Shown: piece by piece, positions 8,091-17,219 of the stretch
Layout of the letters: every line of letters starts with the position of its first letter
How positions within the stretch are numbered: position 1 is the stretch's first letter
Assembly (NCBI GenBank): GCA_031256975.1
Contig: JAIRPN010000017.1
Location: 1 to 64,000, forward strand
Direction of reading: 5' to 3'
DNA length: 64,000 nucleotides
Source: Verrucomicrobiales bacterium
GTDB lineage: Bacteria; Verrucomicrobiota; Verrucomicrobiia; Methylacidiphilales; JAAUTS01
Program-made: the position numbers and the translations under genes
Notes under the pieces: model-generated
Told to the model about the DNA's origin: nothing
Seen by the model: only the letters and a program-made list of their open reading frames with translations
Database searches by the model: none

Positions 8091-9179
8091 ATGTCCGCAA
8101 CTTTCCCCTTCTTTGCCCCGGATAGTTTTTGGAACAGGCCGCTAAGCGGCCACGAGGCGATTGATCCGCAAAGTAAGCGGTGGATTCAGTCTTTACACGA
8201 GGCGCAAACGGGCGGCATGGGCTTTCATATCAATTTACACTCCTGGACGATCCCGGTGTTTGCGGCGGATGCGGCGACTCCCCGCCACCGGCTGAAGCCG
8301 AAATTATTGCGCTGTAATTTGTCGCAGGGCCATGTGAAGACGACGGAGCCGAAATTGGATAAAAATCATCCCTTGGGCATCCATGCCAGTGTCCGCTTGT
8401 CCAGTGTGCCGATTCCCGACTGTGCGGTGCCGGATGGCGAGCAAGACGCGCACATGAGCATTATCGATACGACGGAGCGCCGGGTTTACGATCTATGGCA
8501 ATGCCGGCGTGACGGGAGCGGAAATTGGTACACGAACGCGGCGATTGTGTATGACTTGGACGGACCGGGGGTTTTTACACCGTCAGATATTGCCGGAATC
8601 CAGAAGGATGAGAGCGTGCATTTTTACGGGCCGTGCCGGGCGAGCGGTGTGCCGGCAATCGCGGGATTGGTCATGCGGGAGGAAATTTTGTCCGGGCGAA
8701 TCAAACACAAACTTGCGTTCGCCTGCCCGGTGCCTGGCTTGCAGCGTTATGTTTCACCGGCGACGTGGACCGATGGCTGGCTGCCGGGCGGCATTCCGGA
8801 GGGAAGCACAATCCGGCTTGATCCCTCCCTGGATCTTGACCGCTTCAAGCTGGGTCCGGCGGCGAAGATAATCGCCCGTGCCTTGCAGGAATACGGGGCA
8901 GTGCTGGTGGATTACGCCGGTGCGGTCACGCTGTACGGGGAATTGCTTGAACCGCACCGTGACCGGACATGGGATGGAATCCTGGCGGAGGAAGATTTGT
9001 TTCCGATCGGGTTCGAACATTTTGCCGTTCTGCATGCCGGGACGCCATCGATTGGCGGTTCGCATCCGGTTTATCACCAAGGTCTGTCCCGCCTGTTTTA
9101 TGAATATGTCGAGCGGCACGGCACGGCGGAGCTCGAAAAATTGGAACCCTGGCGCCTTGACCGCCTAGCCGATTTTTAA
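8091..9179 (+). CDS. Conserved protein of unknown function, SFWN-motif family (362 aa)
   Basis: I do not know the function. It begins FFAPDSFWNRPLSGHEAIDP and later has DAHMSIIDTTERRVYDLW, FYGPCRASGVPAIAGLV and KIIARALQEYGAVLVDYAG. These blocks recall secreted proteins of actinobacteria and soil bacteria that start SFWNTP and often carry carbohydrate-binding modules; no enzyme function is established for them to my knowledge. This version lacks a signal peptide, so it may be cytoplasmic. ATG at 8091 (MSATFPFF) is preferred to an in-frame TTG at 8064. The stop lies 15 bp inside the convergent GH38 gene. A role with the surrounding glycan enzymes is inferred from position only. Confidence 0.7.
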   Translation: MSATFPFFAPDSFWNRPLSGHEAIDPQSKRWIQSLHEAQTGGMGFHINLHSWTIPVFAADAATPRHRLKPKLLRCNLSQGHVKTTEPKLDKNHPLGIHASVRLSSVPIPDCAVPDGEQDAHMSIIDTTERRVYDLWQCRRDGSGNWYTNAAIVYDLDGPGVFTPSDIAGIQKDESVHFYGPCRASGVPAIAGLVMREEILSGRIKHKLAFACPVPGLQRYVSPATWTDGWLPGGIPEGSTIRLDPSLDLDRFKLGPAAKIIARALQEYGAVLVDYAGAVTLYGELLEPHRDRTWDGILAEEDLFPIGFEHFAVLHAGTPSIGGSHPVYHQGLSRLFYEYVERHGTAELEKLEPWRLDRLADF

Positions 9180-11834
9180 GCGGATCACGACCGTATCGCG
9201 CGGCTGCATCAACAATTCGAGCTGGCCGTTTTTCACCGGAACGTCGGCCAGCGGTTTGCCGAAGAAATCGCAAGTTTGCGCCGAGCTGATTTTCAGCAGG
9301 CCGGAGCCGATGACCGCTTGCCGCGGTTTGGCAGAGGCGTTGGTCAGGCGAAGTTGCACCAGGGAGGAATTGTCATTCCAGCGCGGATTTACCGGAACAC
9401 TGATGATGGGCGGCTCGGGAAGCTGCAGCAGGGAGCCGGAAGGCGGCAGGGAAGCCGTGGTTAGCGGGGGTTCCATGAGGTTGTGCAGGACGGCGGGTGT
9501 GGCGGCCTCGAGTCCGAAGCGATGGGCCGCGCTTTCGTCGAAGCCTCCCTGTTGCGGGCAGACGCGGTAACGGGCGATGACGCGGCCGGGCTGGCGGGCA
9601 GCGTAGTTCACGAGCCAATAATTATTGGTGAGCCAGCCAAGGAAGAGGCCGTTGTCCGTTGCGCCACTGTGCCGGTTGTCACCAAAATGGAAGCCGCCGA
9701 ACATGACCAGCGGATTGACCGGTGTGGCGACCAGGATATTGCGATAGGCATCGGTCAGGGCACACCATTTTTGGTTGGTGAAATAATCGCGGTTGGTGCC
9801 GGGTAACTGGTCGCGGTCCAAAAGTATGGCCTGGTTGCCGGCGTCGAAGCGGAGGGAAGGTTGCTCCATGGCAAAGGGGAGGGCGAAGTAATACGCCTCG
9901 GGGCTGGTCGTCAGCCCCATCTCGAACTGTACTTCAAATTCCACCCAGGGAGCGTAATCAGGCAGGAAAGTGCGGATTTCCGCCACCGGCAGTGCGGTGT
10001 CGGAAAAACCGAGTCGCTGCGTGATGCGCTGCCCGTCGGGCAAGTCTTCGTGCAAGTGGGAGATGACGCGGCTGGTTGCCTCGCGGTTGGCCTTCCAGCC
10101 GGGCAGCCAGTTGCGGCCGTGGCCTTCGAGGGTCCAGACTTCATCGGCATTGCTGCTGAAGACGGAGCGCGGATCGACACCGGCGGGGACGACGGGTTCT
10201 TCACGGATCAGCGTGGCTCCGCGCCACGGCGAGGCGTCGTCAAGCCATTGCCAGTTTTCATTGGTTCCCGACCAGGAAAGGATGCCGCCGCGATTGGTGT
10301 CGAAAATCAGTTTGTGATGGTCGTTGGCGAGGCTGATTTGCGAAGGCGAGGAGTTCGCGGTTAGCGGAGCCAGTTGTTTGTTAGTGACAACGGCGTAGCC
10401 GAGGGGCGGCAGGGTGAGCGGTTTCAGGCGGGCGTTGACGATGGAGTCATGGTCCTGGTAATGGCGGGTGGCTATCGGATCCCCGCCGTCGCCGCGCGGG
10501 GCGCGGAGAGTATCGCGGACCGGGCCGCTGATGGTGCGCTGCCAAGGGAGCGGATTGTACACGAATAGCAAATCGTCAGCCGCGCGGCGGACCTGCAGAG
10601 CGAGATCGGCAACGGTGTCGCGCAGGAGGAGTTTGGCGAGGCTGTGAAGCTGCCAGGCCTGGTGTGCCTTGTGATTCCACAGCGCGGCGCTGTCGATGCC
10701 GTCCGGCGCGTCAGTGGCCGCATCCGACTCGAAGGTGTGTTCGTTCCAAACTTGCAAAGCGTCCCAGGCCCCGGCAAAGAAAGGAGGACAAGGTTCACTT
10801 TCGGTTGGCGAAGCGCCGGGGTGGTTTTTGGTCAGGGCATAAAGAGTGCCGGCGACTTCGAGGTTGGTTTGCGCCGCTTTGGCCACCGCCACCTCGCGCG
10901 CGGAGGCGCCGACGCCGAAGGACCAGTAGTCCGTCCAGTCTCCGGGGGCGACGGGAAATTCGACGTTGCAGGAGCGAACCGCATTCCACCAGATGTCGGG
11001 CGTGGCGAGTTGCAGGCGGGGGCCCTCGCCCCGGCGGTTCCACTCGCGGATGACGTCGGAAAGGGTGGAGTCGGGAGGGGCGTTGTCACCGAAGAAATGA
11101 ATGCAGGGGACCAGTGCGATGGGCAGCTGCCAATTGGAGCGGGCCAGCATTCTTTCCAGCGCGGGTATGGAACGGGAGAATTTTTCCAGGCGTTCCGCCA
11201 GGGTTGGCATGGGGGCCGCCTTGTATCCGTTTTGGGTGAGCAGGGGACTGATGCCGGCGAAGTTGCCGGTGTTATAGATCCAGTTGTTCAGGGCAAGCAG
11301 GTTGCGGCCGGTCGGAGCCTGCCAGCGGAAAATGTTCGGACGGGTAAAAGGCGCCCCGCCGTTGAATTCGTTGATCGCCATGGTCAGGCTTTCGATGCCG
11401 GCGTCGAGCAGCGCGTCAACCAGGGGCCAATTGTGGCCGTTGATGTCGCAATTCATCGCGTGTTTGACGGGAATGCCGAGGTCGCGGGCGAGGGCGACGT
11501 GCTGCAGCATGTCGATGTTGGCCGCACTGTCTGCCAGGGGTTGATTGTGCAGATACATGGCGGTGACTTCGATGCGGCCGGCTTGCACCACGCGGAGGAA
11601 GCGCTTGCGCTGGCGGTCGTTGGCGTGTTGCCACCAGGACAATACCGGGGCCAGGGCTTCCGCGGTCCAGCGGAAAGCGTGGGGTTCCGCGCAATCGAGA
11701 TCCCGCTCGGCAAAATCAATGGCGCGGTCGAGGAAGCGGCGGTGTAATTCCCAAATAATGGGCTGGTCATGGGTGAAGCCGATGTCGGTATGGGTGTGGT
11801 GCAGCAGGTAAAAAGTTTGGATATTGGCGCTCAT
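9165..11834 (-). CDS. Glycoside hydrolase family 38-like alpha-mannosidase (889 aa)
   Basis: The N terminus HHTHTDIGFTHDQ carries the H15-x-D17 pair that binds catalytic zinc in GH38 enzymes. NCD130INGHNWPLVD holds the probable nucleophile aspartate. A large C-terminal beta-sandwich half follows, as in the family. GH38 enzymes remove alpha-mannosyl residues; some bacterial members may act on other sugars, so specificity is tentative. No signal peptide is evident. It starts 3 bp after the stop of the second PL22-like gene, with which it forms a two-gene operon, and converges with the gene at 8091 (15-bp overlap). It might alternatively be classed with DUF5054 proteins, which share this catalytic half. 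Confidence 0.85.
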   Translation of the reverse strand: MSANIQTFYLLHHTHTDIGFTHDQPIIWELHRRFLDRAIDFAERDLDCAEPHAFRWTAEALAPVLSWWQHANDRQRKRFLRVVQAGRIEVTAMYLHNQPLADSAANIDMLQHVALARDLGIPVKHAMNCDINGHNWPLVDALLDAGIESLTMAINEFNGGAPFTRPNIFRWQAPTGRNLLALNNWIYNTGNFAGISPLLTQNGYKAAPMPTLAERLEKFSRSIPALERMLARSNWQLPIALVPCIHFFGDNAPPDSTLSDVIREWNRRGEGPRLQLATPDIWWNAVRSCNVEFPVAPGDWTDYWSFGVGASAREVAVAKAAQTNLEVAGTLYALTKNHPGASPTESEPCPPFFAGAWDALQVWNEHTFESDAATDAPDGIDSAALWNHKAHQAWQLHSLAKLLLRDTVADLALQVRRAADDLLFVYNPLPWQRTISGPVRDTLRAPRGDGGDPIATRHYQDHDSIVNARLKPLTLPPLGYAVVTNKQLAPLTANSSPSQISLANDHHKLIFDTNRGGILSWSGTNENWQWLDDASPWRGATLIREEPVVPAGVDPRSVFSSNADEVWTLEGHGRNWLPGWKANREATSRVISHLHEDLPDGQRITQRLGFSDTALPVAEIRTFLPDYAPWVEFEVQFEMGLTTSPEAYYFALPFAMEQPSLRFDAGNQAILLDRDQLPGTNRDYFTNQKWCALTDAYRNILVATPVNPLVMFGGFHFGDNRHSGATDNGLFLGWLTNNYWLVNYAARQPGRVIARYRVCPQQGGFDESAAHRFGLEAATPAVLHNLMEPPLTTASLPPSGSLLQLPEPPIISVPVNPRWNDNSSLVQLRLTNASAKPRQAVIGSGLLKISSAQTCDFFGKPLADVPVKNGQLELLMQPRDTVVIRLKIG

Positions 11835-11837
11835 GGT

Positions 11838-12974
11838 TTAATTCAATAATTCACGCACCGGCACGAAGGCGACATCGACTTGTCCTCGTACTGTCGTGGT
11901 GTAGCAAATGTATTCGTCGTTCAAACAGAATTGCGGGTGGGGATGGATGTGGTAAGCGCTCATGCCGGGGGCAAGGTAAGGCATGAACGAGACGATGGTG
12001 ATGGTCTTGCCGCTGGCGCGATCATAAAACAATACGCCGCTTTGGTTTTCCAGGGGCGGCAGGTAATCGGCGACGATCCAGCGTTCCCGGCTGTCGGTGT
12101 GCGCGTGGGAGACATTGGCCGAGGGCAATGCCAGGGTGACGGGCGGATCTTCGGTCATGCCGGGCTTGACGTCCTTGATATTGATGAATTCGACGCCGCG
12201 ATGATAGTGAATATACCAGACGCGTTCCCCGTTGCCGCTCCACCATTCGTGGCCCTGCATGCCGTTGCCGCCCTTGGGCAGCAGGGGATAAGCGGACTGG
12301 TCGCGGCGGATGAGCCACATGCGGCTGTCAATGCCGCGGACTTCGCCGGTGGCGGGATTGGTGGCGGAGTCCTGGGCGATAAGTTGCAGGTTGGAATCGA
12401 CGGGACTGAACTGGCCGTGGTTATAGCAACGGTCAAACTGTTGCCAGATGCGGACAGGGCTGCCGTCGAGCGGAATTTCACCGACGAAACATTCGGTGCC
12501 GATCAGGGCATCGAGGTTGAGGGATTTTTTATCGGCGCTAAAGGTGAGATGCGTGGTAATGCGCCAGGGCCGGCGATTCCTGACGATGGAGTCGGGCAGG
12601 CGGTTAACAAATTCCACGCGGTCATTGGCGCCGGGACCGCGTTTCCAGATATCCACGCCGCTGCACCAATAAGCCTCGCCATTGGCGGGATCAACGCACG
12701 GCGAGGCATCTAGAAATTGGGTTTCGGGATAACAGCGGGTACTGCCGTCCTGGAAGTCGATTACCCCGAGACAGCGTCCGTAGTTTGCATTTCCTGATGG
12801 CGGGAAGGCGCAATAAAACCAGTAATAACGCCCGTCGGCGGAGATGCTGGGGTTGACGTAATAGAAGGTCTGTTGAAAGGGAGCCGCATGTCCGGGCAGC
12901 AAGTAGCTCCTGACGCCGGAGACAGGGTCTTGCCATGCGGTAAAGAGCGGAGATTGATGAAGGCTTGAAGACAT
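11838..12974 (-). CDS. Oligogalacturonate lyase-like (PL22-type) beta-propeller protein, copy B (378 aa)
   Basis: This paralogue of the protein at 6819-7973 shares CYNHGQFSPVDSNLQLIAQD, QGHEWWSGNGERVWYIHYH and FCLNDEYICYTTTVRG. It retains HIHPHPQF near the C terminus, the likely histidine-rich metal site of oligogalacturonate lyases, so it is the better candidate for an active lyase of the two. There is no signal peptide, hence cytoplasmic. It is the first gene of an operon with GH38. A hairpin lies 17 bp upstream. Pairing of one lyase copy with GH2 and the other with GH38 suggests two oligosaccharide routes; this is inference. Confidence 0.75.
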   Translation of the reverse strand: MSSSLHQSPLFTAWQDPVSGVRSYLLPGHAAPFQQTFYYVNPSISADGRYYWFYCAFPPSGNANYGRCLGVIDFQDGSTRCYPETQFLDASPCVDPANGEAYWCSGVDIWKRGPGANDRVEFVNRLPDSIVRNRRPWRITTHLTFSADKKSLNLDALIGTECFVGEIPLDGSPVRIWQQFDRCYNHGQFSPVDSNLQLIAQDSATNPATGEVRGIDSRMWLIRRDQSAYPLLPKGGNGMQGHEWWSGNGERVWYIHYHRGVEFINIKDVKPGMTEDPPVTLALPSANVSHAHTDSRERWIVADYLPPLENQSGVLFYDRASGKTITIVSFMPYLAPGMSAYHIHPHPQFCLNDEYICYTTTVRGQVDVAFVPVRELLN

Positions 12975-12990
12975 AGGTGAAAATAATTCA

Positions 12991-13019
12991 CCCCCTAACC
13001 GGCGCTGCTGATTAGGGGG
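12991..13019. terminator. Hairpin between the DNRLRE/PEP-CTERM gene and the lyase gene
   Basis: CCCCCTAA (12991-12998) and TTAGGGGG (13012-13019) form a perfect 8-bp stem with a 13-nt loop. Read on the minus strand it lies just after the stop of the gene at 13062-13835, as expected of a terminator, but only a weak T-run (ATTATTTT) follows. It could instead be in the leader of the gene starting at 12974. Confidence 0.5.
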
Positions 13020-13061
13020 ATGGAATTATCAAACATGGAACAAATCAAGTATGGAGGCAAA

Positions 13062-13835
13062 TTACGACACGCGACGCCGGTACCAGCGCAACCCCACTAC
13101 AGTGCCAAAGCCGACAAGTAGGAGGGCGTAGGTGGAGGGCTCGGGAATGGCGGAGATTGTGTAGTTTAAAGATAATTTCGGCACGCGGTCTGCGGAAGAA
13201 AAACCGTTGTCGATCTTGCCAATGTAAGATTGATTGTCATTGCCGAATATGATGAATCCATAGTAGTCGGTAGTGGAATCCACCATTTTTTGAACGAGGC
13301 TTGTAACGTTGATGCTGAAAAAAGTGCTGTTTGCCATTTGAGAGCTCCAGCTATAGGTAATGGCAGAAGTGGTGTCGTAAGCCGGTAAAGCCAAGCTGCC
13401 GCTGGCGGGCAGATTTTGGGGGTTCCAAGGATCGGTAATCAAAGCGACGGTGAAACTGCCAGCCGGAGAGGATGCTTGATTGACTCTCAATGTAAGCGAA
13501 GCATCTCCGATTGTGGTGATGCTGGTAGGGCTACTTTTAATCGTGCCGATGCCCGTGCCGTTGCTGTCATTGAACTGGAATAGGCCTGCTAGATTATATC
13601 CGCTGGCGCCAGACCAACCGAAGCGGAAAGTGGCATCCGTTGTTGGATTTTGATAATTCCATGCACCGCTAGGTCCGGCAGAGCCAACCACAGCAGAGAC
13701 CAATCCGGTATATCCGTTAGAACCGGAACATAACACCATCGTATCCGCCTTGGCGAGCGGGACGAGGCCGCACGCCGCTAACAGGGTTATCGAAAGAATC
13801 AAGCCGCCGACTTTGTTTTTCACGAGGGATTTCAC
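13062..13835 (-). CDS. Secreted DNRLRE-type PEP-CTERM protein 1 (257 aa)
   Basis: A signal peptide (residues about 1-30, ending PLAKA-DTM) precedes a beta-sandwich of the DNRLRE type: FQFNDSNGTGIGTI, then ASLTLRVNQ and FSINVTSLVQKMV. The C terminus is a PEP-CTERM sorting signal: IPEPSTYALLLVGFGTVVGL followed by RWYRRR. Such proteins are exported, processed by an exosortase and held in or released from the cell surface matrix. The GTG start has a good AAAGGAAG site 7 bp upstream. Its paralogue is transcribed divergently at 14323; both mature forms begin ADTMVL. DNRLRE domains are often linked to polysaccharide enzymes, in keeping with the locus. Confidence 0.85.
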   Translation of the reverse strand: MKSLVKNKVGGLILSITLLAACGLVPLAKADTMVLCSGSNGYTGLVSAVVGSAGPSGAWNYQNPTTDATFRFGWSGASGYNLAGLFQFNDSNGTGIGTIKSSPTSITTIGDASLTLRVNQASSPAGSFTVALITDPWNPQNLPASGSLALPAYDTTSAITYSWSSQMANSTFFSINVTSLVQKMVDSTTDYYGFIIFGNDNQSYIGKIDNGFSSADRVPKLSLNYTISAIPEPSTYALLLVGFGTVVGLRWYRRRVS

Positions 13836-14322
13836 TGTTGCTTCCTTTGTTGATTGTTTTTCATTGAAGCCAAAAAAATCACAAAGTCAACAATTTTGAT
13901 ATAATTTTTTGCAAAATAATAAGTATTATTTCCATATATTGCCGAAAGCATACATATTTACTCTTGCTAAAAAGGTTTTCGTTATACAGCAAAAAACTAT
14001 GCCAGTTTATGCAAGTTGTTGTACATCACCGATAAGAATATTCACTTTATTTTTTGCAAAGTTGATATCTTTGCCTTTACACCGCAGATTTCAGCCGATG
14101 CAATTCTTGAAAATAGTAGTCATGGAATTTGCTTGTGAGGCTATCAAGCGCGGCCAAGGTTTAGGCTGGTTATCCAAGTGAAATCGAAAATTTCTCATAA
14201 TTTTTCAATAATAAATTCAGGGAAAAGTAGAAATAATAAAAGCAAAATATAATAAATATTATTTACAATTATTGATATTTTGCTATTCCATGAAAATAGC
14301 AATCAGTAACAAGGGATTCAAA
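13836..14322. promoter_or_regulatory. Divergent promoter region between two PEP-CTERM genes
   Basis: This 487-bp strongly AT-rich region has no convincing gene; a 90-codon open frame at 13909-14181 lacks a ribosome binding site and any recognisable content. It contains TTTTTTGCAAAATAAT at 13905-13920, a close match to the candidate LacI-family operator, and several TTTGC/GCAAA half-sites near 14240-14290. Confidence 0.5.
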
Positions 14323-15105
14323 ATGAAAAATGGCATCAACAAATTGGATGGTGTTTGTGTTTCTTTATTTTTAACAACAGTGGTGCTTGTCAGCGTGATT
14401 TCCTCCACAAAGGCGGACACGATGGTCTTACAATATGGCAGTAATTCGCCAGGTTCCTACCAAGGTACGGTGGATGCAGCTGTCGGTCCGGATGCGGCTT
14501 CAGTATTTTTTCAAAGTAATCAAACTTGGAAAATTGGTGTCAGTGGTAGTACGACGGCGACGAGTGGGGCGGTTAGTTTGATGACGTTTAATGATTCCAA
14601 CGGAACAGGTATCTCATTTATTGGGTCTGGTAATAGTATTGACAGTGCAATGCTGACCCTGACTATAGCCAGTACTTTTGTGCATCCAAGTTACACATGG
14701 GCAACTCCTACTTTATATGTTGCTCCAGTAACTTCCTCTTGGAATGAAACGGCCGGGGCGATCCTAGGTTCTGTTCCTAGTTTTGATTCAAGTTTGGCTG
14801 ACAGTCTTACTTTTACGACGGGAATGACTGCCGGAACTACAGTGACCCTTGATATTACCAATATTGTTAATGCTTGGTATAACGGTATGGCAAATAATGG
14901 ATTGATATTTTATACTGGTGATAATCATAACAATTTCAACTATATTAGCTTTTATTACAGAACAGCTAATGATGGAGCCAATGGTAGTATGTCTCCCATG
15001 TTGACTATTAACTTCAGTGCAATCCCTGAACCCTCTATCTATGCCTTATTGTTGGGCGGCTTGTGTTTGCTTACAGGTTTACGCTATTGGCGCAAACTGA
15101 CATGA
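14323..15105 (+). CDS. Secreted DNRLRE-type PEP-CTERM protein 2 (260 aa)
   Basis: This paralogue of the protein at 13062-13835 has signal peptide LFLTTVVLVSVISSTKA, mature start DTMVLQYGSN, the block MTFNDSNGTGISFI and VTLDITNIVNAWYNG. The C-terminal PEP-CTERM signal is IPEPSIYALLLGGLCLLTGL then RYWRK. ATG at 14323 was chosen because AAGGGA lies 8 bp upstream and gives a normal signal peptide; an ATG at 14290 would add 11 residues. Base composition is more AT-rich than in its paralogue, mainly at third positions, suggesting a different history for the two copies. A strong terminator follows. Confidence 0.85.
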   Translation: MKNGINKLDGVCVSLFLTTVVLVSVISSTKADTMVLQYGSNSPGSYQGTVDAAVGPDAASVFFQSNQTWKIGVSGSTTATSGAVSLMTFNDSNGTGISFIGSGNSIDSAMLTLTIASTFVHPSYTWATPTLYVAPVTSSWNETAGAILGSVPSFDSSLADSLTFTTGMTAGTTVTLDITNIVNAWYNGMANNGLIFYTGDNHNNFNYISFYYRTANDGANGSMSPMLTINFSAIPEPSIYALLLGGLCLLTGLRYWRKLT

Positions 15106-15132
15106 CAAATCTTGGATTGAATACCTTTTCCC

Positions 15133-15165
15133 AAAACGCTGCGTTTAACGCAGCGTTTTGTTTTT
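15133..15165 (+). terminator. Strong rho-independent terminator
   Basis: AAAACGCTGCGTT and AACGCAGCGTTTT form a perfect 13-bp stem around a single base (15133-15159), followed by GTTTTT. Because the stem is symmetrical and has A-runs on its left side it could work in both directions. It separates the PEP-CTERM gene from the glycosidase at 15177. Confidence 0.9.
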
Positions 15166-15176
15166 AGCTATAAATT

Positions 15177-17219
15177 ATGACTTATTCTTCCGCTGATTTT
15201 AAATTGGATCTTCGCAGGTGTGTTGTGCCGGGCTCTGCCTTGTGGGTGAACAGCGGGTATGCGACTTGTTCGCCCTTGGCGGATACAAGTCTGGGCGTGG
15301 CGGGCTGTTTTTCCCCGCCCTTGGCGGCGCCAGATACGGTGCTGGGGTTTGAGCTGGACGCCAATGGTCGTCTGGTTCGTGATCTGGCCAGTCATGATAA
15401 TCATTATGACGGTTTGCTGTTTACGTGGGGCGAATGGTTCCCGGACAAGATTGTCCGCAAGGGAAGTTATCATCGCCGCATTGACGGGATTCTGGTTTCA
15501 TTCGCCGTGGTTAGCGAACTGGTGCCGCTAACGGGACAAGCCGGTTTTGTGGTCAAGTTGACGGTGGAAAACCGGACAGCCGATGGCTTGCATTTAAAAA
15601 TCAAACCCCTGGTAACAGCAGGGCATCCGCGTATGGCGCCGCTTAAGGATTGGGATTATACACCGCCCAAGCCCGCTAACGATGAGGCGGTTCCAGTTGA
15701 TCGACGTGTTTGGGAGAACGGTGAAGTGCGAGTCTCGCTGTTGGCGGAAGGGGAGGAGGAAAAAGTGTTGGAAGGCTTGGCGTCGCATGAATGCCGTTTT
15801 GCAGTGGTATTTACCCGGACCGGGGAAGCCGTAATGCAAGGTTCGCCTGTCCAGTGGCAGGAGCAAACGCGGCAGCGTTGGCAGAATTTGCTGGATTTGA
15901 CCAGCGCGCGGATTCCCGTCATTAGCGGTGATGTGCCGGGGCTGCCGGAGTATTGCCGTCGTTCGCTGGTTAGCGGGCTGGTTTGCTTGTGGGAGAATGA
16001 CGCGTTCGTGACCAAACCGTTTCCCGCCACCAGCGGGATGGATGGCGGTTCGTTGTGCTGTTATCCGTGGGATGTTGCCGGGTATGCTGCGGAAACGCTG
16101 GTGATGTTATTGGGTGACAAGTCGCTGGATTTTATCAAGTGTCTGCTGAACTCCGGAATTGACCGCCATATTTGCATGGCCTTGGACGGCAGCGGTTCGG
16201 GTTGGTGCTGCTACGCCTATAGCATGTGGTCGATCATGAACTTGTACTGGACTACGCTTGCTTTCACCGGCAAGGGGATTGAACTGTTTGACGAAATAGT
16301 ACGGATTTTTGAAGACGAGGAAAAAAGGCTGGAAGAACAGGATCATCTCAAGAACTACGGCAACCAGCACAATCTTTTGGAGATGCGCAGCTGCGGTTAC
16401 GAATATTTCGTGCCCAGCCCGAACGCCGAGCGTGCCTGGTGTTACGACCGGCTGGCGGATATTGCCCAATTTGCCGGCAGGAGCGGTTACGAGAGATGGC
16501 GCGAGAAGGCGGAATTGATTCGCGGATCGATCCGCGACCGGTTATGGGACGCGAAGCGCGGTTGGTTCAAGTGCTTGCATCCGGACGGGCACGAGGAAAC
16601 GGTTTATTCGATCCAGGCTTTCGATGTGTTGCGGGCCGGGGCCTGTACGCCGGAAATGCAAGGCCAGTTGCTCAAGCAGGTGCGCGACGGCGCATTTCTT
16701 GGCGAGTATGGGGTGAGCAGTATTTCGGCGGAAGATGAATTGCATTATGAGATGAACGATTCCGACTGGTCTGGTCGCGGTAGTTACGGCGGTGACGGGC
16801 CGAATTTGGCGGAGACGTTGTGGCAGGTCGGGGAAGCGCGGTTGGCGTGGGATGTGTTGCGACGGCATTTCTGGATGGGTGGGGCATTGCCTTATATTCC
16901 CCAGCAACACGATTGCGATAGACCGGTATTGCCTGCCAACAGCCGCGCCAACATCATTGCCGGAGTGGCGGGATTGCAGGCGGTCTTGTTCGGCATGATC
17001 GGCTTGCGGCCGCAACTCGACGGTTCGCTCGTCATTAGCGCCCATCCTCCGGAACAGGGGACGGTGAAGGTGGAGAATTTCCGGCACCGAGGCCGGACGC
17101 TAACCGTCAACCTGCGTCCCGGGCATTTGGAGGTGTTGGTTGACGGGAAAACCATTCATTGCGGAGTTCCCCGCGTCATCACGCTGCAGCCCGCCGTTAG
17201 CGCCTGCGTTGTTGACTGA
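15177..17219 (+). CDS. (alpha/alpha)6-barrel glycosidase of uncertain family (680 aa)
   Basis: The first about 240 residues look like a beta-sandwich. From about residue 260 there are helical hairpins with aromatic and acidic motifs (GMDGGSLCCYPWDVAGYAAE, YGNQHNLLEMRSCGYEYFVP, SPNAERAWCYDRLADIAQFA), as in six-hairpin glycosidases of the GH63, GH37, GH15 or GH78 kind. A short beta domain ends the chain. I cannot place it in a family or name the catalytic pair with confidence. No signal peptide is visible, so it should be cytoplasmic. It has its own promoter region after the terminator at 15133 and converges with the esterase gene at 17197, with 23 bp of overlap. Confidence 0.65.
   Translation: MTYSSADFKLDLRRCVVPGSALWVNSGYATCSPLADTSLGVAGCFSPPLAAPDTVLGFELDANGRLVRDLASHDNHYDGLLFTWGEWFPDKIVRKGSYHRRIDGILVSFAVVSELVPLTGQAGFVVKLTVENRTADGLHLKIKPLVTAGHPRMAPLKDWDYTPPKPANDEAVPVDRRVWENGEVRVSLLAEGEEEKVLEGLASHECRFAVVFTRTGEAVMQGSPVQWQEQTRQRWQNLLDLTSARIPVISGDVPGLPEYCRRSLVSGLVCLWENDAFVTKPFPATSGMDGGSLCCYPWDVAGYAAETLVMLLGDKSLDFIKCLLNSGIDRHICMALDGSGSGWCCYAYSMWSIMNLYWTTLAFTGKGIELFDEIVRIFEDEEKRLEEQDHLKNYGNQHNLLEMRSCGYEYFVPSPNAERAWCYDRLADIAQFAGRSGYERWREKAELIRGSIRDRLWDAKRGWFKCLHPDGHEETVYSIQAFDVLRAGACTPEMQGQLLKQVRDGAFLGEYGVSSISAEDELHYEMNDSDWSGRGSYGGDGPNLAETLWQVGEARLAWDVLRRHFWMGGALPYIPQQHDCDRPVLPANSRANIIAGVAGLQAVLFGMIGLRPQLDGSLVISAHPPEQGTVKVENFRHRGRTLTVNLRPGHLEVLVDGKTIHCGVPRVITLQPAVSACVVD

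Noticed and set aside
10644-11747. 367-codon plus-strand frame opposite GH38
   Set aside because: GH38 motifs on the minus strand are unambiguous; the plus frame is a low-complexity Gly/Arg/Val shadow.
13909-14181. 90-codon plus-strand frame between the two PEP-CTERM genes
   Set aside because: AT-rich promoter region, no Shine-Dalgarno, no recognisable content.
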